Both the position numbers and the translations under genes were made by a program. From Prevotellaceae bacterium (GTDB taxonomy: Bacteria; Bacteroidota; Bacteroidia; Bacteroidales; Bacteroidaceae), in contig JAFLUV010000065.1 of NCBI GenBank assembly GCA_022508635.1, positions 1 to 12,043 of the forward strand: DNA of 12,043 bases, written 5' to 3'. A model generated the notes under the pieces. It saw only the letters and a list, made by a program, of their open reading frames with translations, had not been told where the DNA came from and ran no database searches. Shown here piece after piece: positions 7,048 to 12,043 of the stretch (positions are counted from its first letter, which is position 1; each line of letters starts with the position of its first letter).

Positions 7048-7159
7048 CGGAGCCTTCAACTTTTCCTTACGGAACCCTCAACTTTTCCTTACGGAGCCTT
7101 CAACTTTTCCTTACGGAGCTTTCAACTTTTTCCCTACGGAGCCCTCAACTTTTTCCCTA
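7048..7159. repeat. Five tandem 22/23-bp repeats starting at the argD stop codon
   Basis: Units of consensus CGGAGCCTTCAACTTTTCCT followed by TA lie at 7048-7069, 7070-7091, 7092-7113 (22 bp each), 7114-7136 and 7137-7159 (23 bp each, with one extra T and CCC for CCT). Read on the minus strand each unit begins TAG or TAA, and the first of these is the argD stop codon itself. Because the unit lengths are not multiples of three, the successive stops fall in all three frames. The two longer units are adjacent to argD, so copies have diverged from one side to the other. Confidence 0.85.
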
Positions 7160-8290
7160 TGCCTGGAGTGATGCCCTGAGCCTGTCCACGAAGCTGTCGG
7201 CCTCGGCCCTCGTGAGGCAAAGAGGCGGCAGCAGGCGGAGCACGTTGGTACCGGAGCAGCCCGTGAAGCAATGCTGTTCGCTGACCAGGCGCCGGCGCGG
7301 TTCCTTGTAGGGGATGTCCAGCTCGATGCCTATCATGAGACCCTTGCCGCGCACCTCCACTACATGCGGCAGCCCGGCCGCCCGTATGGCCTGCATGAGA
7401 TACTCGCCCACCTCGGCCGCATTCTCCACGAGCCTCTCCTGCTCCATGACGTCGAGCACGGCGATGGCGCCTGCACAAGCCAGGTGGTTGCCGCCGAAGG
7501 TCGTGCCAAGCTGTCCGTAGACAGGCTTGAACTCCGGACTGATGAGCACGCCGCTCATGGGGAAACCGTTGCAGATACCCTTGGCGACGGTTATCATGTC
7601 GGGCCTGATGCCCAGATGCTGGTGGGCAAAGAACTTGCCGCTGCGCCCATAGCCGCACTGTATCTCGTCGCAGACAAGCACGGTGCCATGCTCGCGGCAA
7701 AGCTGCTCCAGCTGCTGCATGAAGCCGGCCTCCACCATGCGTATGCCGCCCACGCCCTGTATGCACTCTATAATGCAGGCGCACACATCGCCCTTCTCCA
7801 GCTCAGCCTTCCAGGCCGGGACATCGTTGACAGGCAGGTAGGTGACATGCCCGTTGGCATTGACGGGAGCAATGATCTTAGGGTTGGCAGTCGCCTCCAC
7901 GGCCAAGGATGTACGTCCGTGGAAAGCCTTCTCCAGCGACAGCACGCGGGTCCGCCCGTTCGTGAACGACGCCAGCTTCAGTGCATTCTCGTTAGCCTCA
8001 GCACCACTGTTGACGAGGAAGAGCTGATAGTCCTCGTAGCCGCAAGCCTCGCCCAACCGGCGGGCAAACTCCCTCTGCAAAGGATTCTGCACGGAGTTGC
8101 TGTAGAAGCCAAGCGTGCCAAGCTGCTCAGACATGGCCGCCACATAGTGCGGATGGCAATGGCCGATACTGATGACGGCATGGCCGCCATAGAGGTCCAG
8201 GTATTCCTGACCCTCGGAGTCCCAGACGGTGCAACCCCTGCCACGGGCAATAGTCACGTCCATCAAAGGATATACGTCAAAAAGATTCAT
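7157..8290 (-). CDS. argD: N-acyl(succinyl)ornithine aminotransferase
   Basis: A PLP-dependent class III aminotransferase of 377 aa that converts N-acylglutamate semialdehyde to N-acylornithine with glutamate as amino donor. Visible features: NSGAEANENALK (94-105) binding the cofactor phosphate, FHGRT (123-127), the DEIQCGYGRSG motif (208-218) with the Asp that contacts the PLP ring nitrogen, and the Schiff-base Lys237 in ITVAKGICNG (233-242). Length and N-terminus are normal for ArgD. It lies 46 bases after argC and is the last gene of the argR-GNAT-argG-argC-argD unit. With an SOTCase in the next operon the natural substrate is probably the succinylated intermediate; residues here do not settle acetyl versus succinyl. 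Its stop codon is part of the first unit of the tandem repeat at 7048-7159. Confidence 0.95.
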   Translation of the reverse strand: MNLFDVYPLMDVTIARGRGCTVWDSEGQEYLDLYGGHAVISIGHCHPHYVAAMSEQLGTLGFYSNSVQNPLQREFARRLGEACGYEDYQLFLVNSGAEANENALKLASFTNGRTRVLSLEKAFHGRTSLAVEATANPKIIAPVNANGHVTYLPVNDVPAWKAELEKGDVCACIIECIQGVGGIRMVEAGFMQQLEQLCREHGTVLVCDEIQCGYGRSGKFFAHQHLGIRPDMITVAKGICNGFPMSGVLISPEFKPVYGQLGTTFGGNHLACAGAIAVLDVMEQERLVENAAEVGEYLMQAIRAAGLPHVVEVRGKGLMIGIELDIPYKEPRRRLVSEQHCFTGCSGTNVLRLLPPLCLTRAEADSFVDRLRASLQA

Positions 8291-8336
8291 TCCGTTATTC
8301 TGTTATTATTCCGTTACATATATCGTCGCCGCGCCC

Positions 8337-9302
8337 TCAGAAAGCAGAAGCCTTCAGGCGCAAGCCCTCCGTCTCGTCAATGCCGAACATAAGGTTCATG
8401 TTCTGCACGGCTTGTCCGACAGCCCCCTTGAGAAGATTGTCGATGCAGCATATCATGAGCAGCTGATCCTCGTACTTCTCCACATAGACCACAGCCTTGT
8501 TGGTATTCACGACCTGCTTCATGTCAGGACTCTTCACGACAAAGTGCGTGAAGGCCGCCCCCGCATAGTAGTCAGCATACAGCCCCTGCACCTGCTCCAG
8601 AGGCAAGTCGCACTTAGCATAGGCCGTAACATAAATGCCGCGGGCAAAGCAACCCCTCTGCGGAATAAAGAGGACACGCCCGTCATAGCCGGGGCAAAGC
8701 TCCTCGACCGTCTGGTTGATTTCCAGCAAATGCTGGTGCGTGAAAGTCTTATAGACCGAGACATTGTCGTTGCGCCACGAGAAATGTGTCGTCGCACCGG
8801 GCTTCTGTCCCGCGCCCGTACTGCCGGTGATGCCGTTCACATGAACATCCCCGCTGATGATGCCGGCCTTCAGCGCAGGCAGCAGAGCCAGCTGGATGCA
8901 GGTAGCAAAGCACCCCGGATTGGCAAGATACTGACAGCCGGCAATGGCAGAACGGTGCGTCTCAGGCAAGCCGTAGACAAAGTCATGGTCGCCAGCTATC
9001 CTAAAGTCCTGGGCAAGGTCGATTATCCTGACACCCTTCGGTATCTCATGCTCCGCAAGGAACTGACGGCTCTTGCCATGACCAAAGCAGAAGAATACGA
9101 CATCCACCTGCTCGAACGGCATCTCCTCCGTAAAGCATAGCTCCGTCTCGCCAAGCAGTCCCTCGTGTACCTCACAGACCGGATTGCCTGCATTGCTCTC
9201 ACTGTTTGCAAAAACGATCTCAACTTGTGGATGGTTCAGCAGGAGGCGAATCAGCTCGCCTCCCGTGTAACCCGCAGCTCCAAGAATACCTGCCCTTATC
9301 AT
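8337..9302 (-). CDS. argC: N-acyl-gamma-glutamyl-phosphate reductase
   Basis: This enzyme reduces N-acylglutamyl phosphate to the semialdehyde with NADPH. The N-terminal Rossmann motif GAAGYTGGELIRLL, the catalytic Cys in LANPGCFAT (Cys131 counted from this start) and FTHQHLLEI are typical of ArgC. The IPQRGCFARG stretch replaces the commoner bacterial TPH-type sequence, apparently a feature of the Bacteroidota branch. Start choice: the frame opens at ATG 9320, which would overlap argG by 11 bases, but ATG 9302 gives the usual MI-x-x-GI-x-G-x-x-GYT start, 321 aa, and lies just behind GGAAGG with only 7 bases after the argG stop. I prefer 9302. The gene is probably translationally coupled to argG. 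Confidence 0.93.
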   Translation of the reverse strand: MIRAGILGAAGYTGGELIRLLLNHPQVEIVFANSESNAGNPVCEVHEGLLGETELCFTEEMPFEQVDVVFFCFGHGKSRQFLAEHEIPKGVRIIDLAQDFRIAGDHDFVYGLPETHRSAIAGCQYLANPGCFATCIQLALLPALKAGIISGDVHVNGITGSTGAGQKPGATTHFSWRNDNVSVYKTFTHQHLLEINQTVEELCPGYDGRVLFIPQRGCFARGIYVTAYAKCDLPLEQVQGLYADYYAGAAFTHFVVKSPDMKQVVNTNKAVVYVEKYEDQLLMICCIDNLLKGAVGQAVQNMNLMFGIDETEGLRLKASAF

Positions 9303-9309
9303 ACCCTTC

Positions 9310-10509
9310 CTATCTTTCATCGGGATGTGCCAGATAATAGGCGCGAAGTGCAGTGGACGTCACCTTGATGAAACCCTTGGCATCCTCACTTGACCAAGCC
9401 TTTGCCGTCTCGCCGTATTCGCCGAGCTTATTCTTCACCAAGTCGTTCGGGCTGTCGACACCGACGGTCTGGAAGCAATAGGGACGCAGCTCGAGCGTCA
9501 CCTCGCCAGTCACATTGCGCTGGCTGCTGGTGAGCATTGCCTCAATGTCAGGCATTACAGGCTCCAGGTATTGGCTCTCGTGCAGGAACATGCCATACCA
9601 GTTGGCAACCTGCTCCTTCCAGTACTGCTGCCATTTGGAAAGCGTATACTTCTCAAGGAAACGATGCGCACCGATGATAAGCATAGGAGCCGCTGCCTCG
9701 AAACCAACGCGACCCTTGATGCCAATGATAGTATCGCCCACGTGGCAGTCACGGCCTATGCCATAGCGTGCACCTATCTCCTCTACCTTCTGTATCGCCA
9801 TGATCTTGTCGCTGAACTTTTCTCCATTGACGGAGCATATCTCACCCTTCTCAAAGCCTATTCTGAGGAGTTCAGGCCCGTCCTCCACAGGATGTTTCAA
9901 GTAAGCGCTCTCGGGCAAGCCCTGCTTCGAGTCGAGTATCTCGCCGCCGCAGATGCTGGTTCCCCAGAGACCGACATTATAGCTATACTTGAGTTTTGTA
10001 AAGTCGGCAAAGTAACCATTGGCATTGAGGTAGTCAACTTCTTCCTGACGTGAGAGGTTGCCATCGCGGGTCAGAGTGATGATTTCCACGCCGGGACACA
10101 TCACGAGGAAAGTCATATCGAAACGAATCTGATCGTTGCCGGCGCCAGTAGAGCCATGGGCAATGGCCGTAGCGCCGATTTCCTTGGCATAGCGTGCAAT
10201 GGCAAGCGCCTGGAAGATGCGTTCAGAGGAAACGCTTATAGGGTAACAATTATTGCGAAGCACATTGCCGAAGACCATGTACTTGAGCGACTTTTCATAG
10301 TATTCCTGCGTCACGTCGAGGGTGACATACTCCTTTGCCCCGAGCTTGTAGGCATTCTCTTCGTTTGCCTTCAGCTGTTCGGGACTAAAGCCGCCCGTAT
10401 TGGCACAGGCAGCATACACTTCATAACCTTTCTCCTTTGCCAGGTACATCACTGTGTAACTGGTATCGAGTCCGCCACTGAAGGCGACAACGACTTTCTT
10501 CTTTTCCAT
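9310..10509 (-). CDS. argG: Argininosuccinate synthase
   Basis: This enzyme joins citrulline and aspartate using ATP to form argininosuccinate. Length is 399 aa, the normal size for the ~400-aa bacterial form and shorter than the ~447-aa E. coli type. The N-type ATP pyrophosphatase P-loop AFSGGLDTS is at residues 9-17, and HGSTGAGNDQIRF at 118-130 is the nucleotide/citrulline-aspartate site. YPISVSSERIF (89-99) takes the place of the commoner YPLGTSLARP, and NVGLWGTSICGGE replaces the usual NLWGRS form, so this belongs to a divergent subfamily that I associate with Bacteroidota. It starts 44 bases after the GNAT gene and is followed closely by argC. Its substrate citrulline must come from a deacylase not encoded in this window. 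Confidence 0.96.
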   Translation of the reverse strand: MEKKKVVVAFSGGLDTSYTVMYLAKEKGYEVYAACANTGGFSPEQLKANEENAYKLGAKEYVTLDVTQEYYEKSLKYMVFGNVLRNNCYPISVSSERIFQALAIARYAKEIGATAIAHGSTGAGNDQIRFDMTFLVMCPGVEIITLTRDGNLSRQEEVDYLNANGYFADFTKLKYSYNVGLWGTSICGGEILDSKQGLPESAYLKHPVEDGPELLRIGFEKGEICSVNGEKFSDKIMAIQKVEEIGARYGIGRDCHVGDTIIGIKGRVGFEAAAPMLIIGAHRFLEKYTLSKWQQYWKEQVANWYGMFLHESQYLEPVMPDIEAMLTSSQRNVTGEVTLELRPYCFQTVGVDSPNDLVKNKLGEYGETAKAWSSEDAKGFIKVTSTALRAYYLAHPDER

Positions 10510-10553
10510 ATTCTCTATTCTTAACTCTTTACTCTAAAACGAAACTTCGAATT

Positions 10554-11174
10554 CTATTCAATGCCTCTCAGGACTAAAGTCTTCATCACGTCCTTGATGA
10601 CATCCAGCGACGTGGGCTCGCCATGATGCTTTTCTGGATCCCACAGCATACCGGTACAGACGCAGAACTTGCGATCCTTGTCTTCGAGGATGTTATGGTT
10701 GATGCAGCCCTTACAACCATGCCAGAAGGCATCGTCATCGGTAAGCTGGTTGAAGCTGACGGGCACATAGCCTAATGCCGTGTTCATCTTCATGACGGCA
10801 TCGCCACTGGTCAAGCTGAAAATCTTGGCATGCGGCCAGCGCAGACGCGCCAGCGTGAAGGTATAGTCTTTGATGCGTTTTGCAATGCCCAGACCTTGGT
10901 AGTCAGGATGCACGATGAGACCAGAGGTAGTGACGTAGTGTTTGTTGCCCCAAGTCTCAATATAGCTGAATCCCACGAACTTGTCTCCATGCAATGCCAG
11001 CACGGCCTTGCCCTCGCGCATTTTCGTTGCTACATACTCGTGCGTGCGCTCTGCTATACCAGTACCCCGCTTGCGTGCTGCTTCACGAATGGTAGCAAGG
11101 ATGGTATCGACATACTTTTCATGGTCGGCATCTGCTACTAAGACGCAAATGTCTTCACTCTTGATTCCTTCCAT
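10554..11174 (-). CDS. GNAT N-acyltransferase, candidate N-succinyl/acetylglutamate synthase with a Cys cluster
   Basis: A 206-aa protein with a GNAT fold (about residues 8-145). The acyl-CoA pyrophosphate loop is QGLGIAKR (93-100), preceded by the beta-4 strand TTSGLIVHP. After the GNAT core comes CKGC (154-157) and, 13 residues on, CVC (171-173), a C-x2-C-x13-C-x-C arrangement that could bind zinc. It sits between argR and argG. No argA or argJ is present in the window, and the homologous gene holds this position in Bacteroides arginine clusters. The likely role is therefore the first step, acylation of glutamate, with succinyl-CoA as donor if the pathway runs on succinylated intermediates. 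The GNAT assignment is firm; substrate and donor are inferred from context. Confidence 0.82.
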   Translation of the reverse strand: MEGIKSEDICVLVADADHEKYVDTILATIREAARKRGTGIAERTHEYVATKMREGKAVLALHGDKFVGFSYIETWGNKHYVTTSGLIVHPDYQGLGIAKRIKDYTFTLARLRWPHAKIFSLTSGDAVMKMNTALGYVPVSFNQLTDDDAFWHGCKGCINHNILEDKDRKFCVCTGMLWDPEKHHGEPTSLDVIKDVMKTLVLRGIE

Positions 11175-11248
11175 TTCTGTGTTCTTTACTCTCTTGGTAA
11201 GCGCTATTTGTTTTTAGTTTTCTATATAATTTAATGTATAGCGAACTC

Positions 11249-11722
11249 CTATTTTAGGTTGGTCAGGGTATCGCGTATGACTCTGCCTGCATCCTCCCGG
11301 TTCACGCCTTCCGCCATTACGATGATGACCGTGTCGTCGCCTGCAACGGTGCCGAGGAAGAAAGGGTGCTTGAGATTGTCCAAGTCGTAGGCAACCATAC
11401 CGGCATGTCCCGGCGGGGTATGTACCACTATCAGGTTCCCGGAGAAGTTGAGGCTCCAGCGTGTAGAGCTGATTTCTTCCTGTGTCGGCACCGAAACGAA
11501 TTGCCCTTCGCGAGGCACAGCATAGATACTGCGTCCGTTGCGTACACGTACCTTGCTGATGCGCAGCTGTTTGAGGTCGCGGCTCAGCGTAGTCTGTGTA
11601 CTGACGATTCCTTCCATCTTCAGTGCAGCGAGCAGCTCTTCCTGACTCTCCAGCCTGTTCGTACTCACTATCTTGCGTATTGCAAGTAGTCTTGCCTTCT
11701 TCTCTTGCCGTTCTTGTTGCAT
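11249..11722 (-). CDS. argR: Arginine repressor
   Basis: A 157-aa ArgR/AhrC family regulator. The N-terminal winged helix-turn-helix contains the recognition segment STQTTLSRDLKQLRISKVR (41-59). The C-terminal oligomerisation and arginine-binding domain has GTVAGDDTVIIV (123-134), equivalent to the E. coli GTIAGDDT motif whose Asp pair contacts L-arginine. Family members act as hexamers that repress biosynthesis when arginine is bound. It is the first gene of the argR-GNAT-argG-argC-argD unit, 74 bases before the GNAT gene, so it should control its own expression together with the pathway. A promoter and several palindromic half-sites lie directly upstream. The ATG at 11722 is about 30 bases from the predicted transcription start. 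Confidence 0.95.
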   Translation of the reverse strand: MQQERQEKKARLLAIRKIVSTNRLESQEELLAALKMEGIVSTQTTLSRDLKQLRISKVRVRNGRSIYAVPREGQFVSVPTQEEISSTRWSLNFSGNLIVVHTPPGHAGMVAYDLDNLKHPFFLGTVAGDDTVIIVMAEGVNREDAGRVIRDTLTNLK

Positions 11723-11759
11723 ACCCTTTATCTATCTCTTTTTATCGTTTTTGTGGCCG

Positions 11760-11767
11760 CAAAGGTA
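11760..11767 (-). promoter_or_regulatory. Bacteroidota-type -7 box of the argR operon promoter
   Basis: On the minus strand TACCTTTG matches the TAnnTTTG consensus and lies 37 bases before the argR ATG. The flanking bases give GTACCTTTGCGGC, the same 13 bases as at the XRE-cupin promoter. A good -33 TTTG is not seen at the usual distance (only ATTG at 11790-11793, 22 bases away), as may happen at a regulated promoter. Confidence 0.65.
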
Positions 11768-11774
11768 CAACATT

Positions 11775-11857
11775 TTATGCAAACACGTGCAATTTTCACG
11801 CATAATATGCACTATCTGCTACAACTTTCTTGCATAAAAATGATTTTATATGCATAA
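11775..11857. promoter_or_regulatory. Cluster of TGCATA-type half-sites, putative ArgR operator
   Basis: Upstream of argR the motif TGCATA/TATGCA and close variants recur: TTATGCAA (11775-11782), GCATAATATGC (11800-11810, symmetric around one base), TGCATAA (11831-11837) and ATATGCATAA (11848-11857, containing the 8-bp palindrome TATGCATA). The outer pair TGCATA/TATGCA at 11831 and 11849 forms an inverted repeat with a 12-base spacer. ArgR proteins bind AT-rich palindromes near promoters, often as tandem boxes. The cluster covers the expected -33 region. No comparable cluster is seen upstream of the other genes here. Confidence 0.5.
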
Positions 11858-11871
11858 ACCCAGTCGCATCT

Positions 11872-11919
11872 TTGCCACCTTTCCCACGTCCGGTGTCCTA
11901 CAACCGCTTCGTGGAGCTA
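11872..11919 (+). pseudogene. Short remnant resembling an IS982-family transposase
   Basis: In one plus-strand frame the bases encode LPPFPRPVSYNRFVEL. The FPxxVSYNRFVEL segment is characteristic of the N-terminal region of IS982-family transposases, which are common in Bacteroidota. The similarity stops after 11919 and the frame ends at TAA 11956-11958. No other part of an insertion sequence and no terminal inverted repeats are seen, so this would be a small leftover. The match is from memory and covers about 13 residues. Confidence 0.4.
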
Positions 11920-12043
11920 GTGAATTTATTACATCAATCTGTCATCCACTCAAATTAACTATAAAGATAGCAAAAAGGTTGCGCATAGGCAGGGTTAGTT
12001 TAGTTTTGTCGCGATTTTTCTGTGTGTTGTTTTCTGACTGGTC
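11920..12043. other. Right edge, nothing recognised
   Basis: The last 124 bases are AT-rich in places, carry no credible reading frame on either strand and show no hairpin or repeat that I can assign. A gene upstream of argR would lie beyond the window. Confidence 0.5.

Larger units (their letters stand above)
6748..7156. other. 409-base gene-free gap between the two operons, rich in repeats and foldable sequence
   Basis: No convincing gene lies here on either strand. From argD downward the gap holds a five-unit tandem repeat (7048-7159), an unassigned stretch (6994-7047), a 90-bp palindrome made of 22-bp units (6904-6993), a foldable segment (6856-6905), an unassigned stretch (6809-6855) and the promoter of the next operon. 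The arginine transcript must end somewhere in this gap, but no hairpin followed by a clear U-tract is visible on the minus strand. Confidence 0.75.

Noticed and set aside
6904..7159. CRISPR-like array
   Set aside because: The 22/23-bp repeats are directly adjacent with no spacers, the two arrays have different sequences, and no cas gene is near.
6984..7310. Plus-strand open frame through the tandem repeat (108 aa)
   Set aside because: Most of the peptide is translation of the five repeat units and of antisense argD, with no start context or similarity to a known family.
7271..9140. Plus-strand open frames at 7271-8392 and 8229-9140
   Set aside because: They are shadows of argD and argC, overlap each other, and contain no recognisable motifs.
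11962..11969. Second minus-strand promoter upstream of argR (TATCTTTA)
   Set aside because: The last base departs from TAnnTTTG, no -33 box is at the right distance, and a better -7 box lies close to argR.

Overview
This window looks like the chromosome of a Bacteroidota member, most likely a Bacteroidales species of the Prevotella/Bacteroides type. Three things point there. Both clear promoters carry the Bacteroidota -7 box TACCTTTG. The transcarbamylase is the N-acylornithine (SOTCase/AOTCase) type typical of this phylum. The plus-strand gene that ends at base 60 finishes with a type IX-style C-terminal sorting tail. Base composition is moderate, roughly half GC. Genus assignment is inference.

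Almost all coding sequence is on the minus strand, so transcription runs from high to low coordinates. The first block is an arginine operon: argR (11722-11249), a GNAT N-acyltransferase likely to act as the first enzyme (11174-10554), argG (10509-9310), argC (9302-8337) and argD (8290-7157). A promoter and a cluster of TGCATA-type palindromic half-sites precede argR and probably form its autoregulatory operator. The second block, probably a separate operon with its own promoter, is an XRE-cupin regulator (6747-6193), an AMP-forming acyl-CoA synthetase (6183-4495), the N-succinylornithine transcarbamylase gene (4446-3433) and carB (3369-148). An 18-bp hairpin lies between carB and the convergent plus-strand gene end and serves as a bidirectional terminator.

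Together the genes cover most of the succinylated arginine pathway: glutamate N-acylation (GNAT), reduction (ArgC), transamination (ArgD), carbamoylation (ArgF' with carbamoyl phosphate made by CarB) and argininosuccinate synthesis (ArgG). Missing from the window are argB, the deacylase (argE type), argH and carA. Residue 90 of the transcarbamylase is Ser, which by published mutagenesis predicts N-succinylornithine rather than N-acetylornithine as substrate.

The two operons are separated by 409 bases without a gene (6748-7156). That gap is very structured: five tandem 22/23-bp repeats beginning at the argD stop codon, a 90-bp imperfect palindrome built from three tandem 22-bp units, and a smaller foldable segment. 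Its function is unknown and it is the least ordinary DNA here. At the right edge (11723-12043) lie the argR promoter/operator, a short remnant resembling an IS982-family transposase, and about 120 bases where nothing is recognised. The CarB protein is also notable, since its sequence is much closer to eukaryotic CAD/CPS1 than to E. coli CarB. I found no RNA genes, CRISPR arrays or intact mobile elements.
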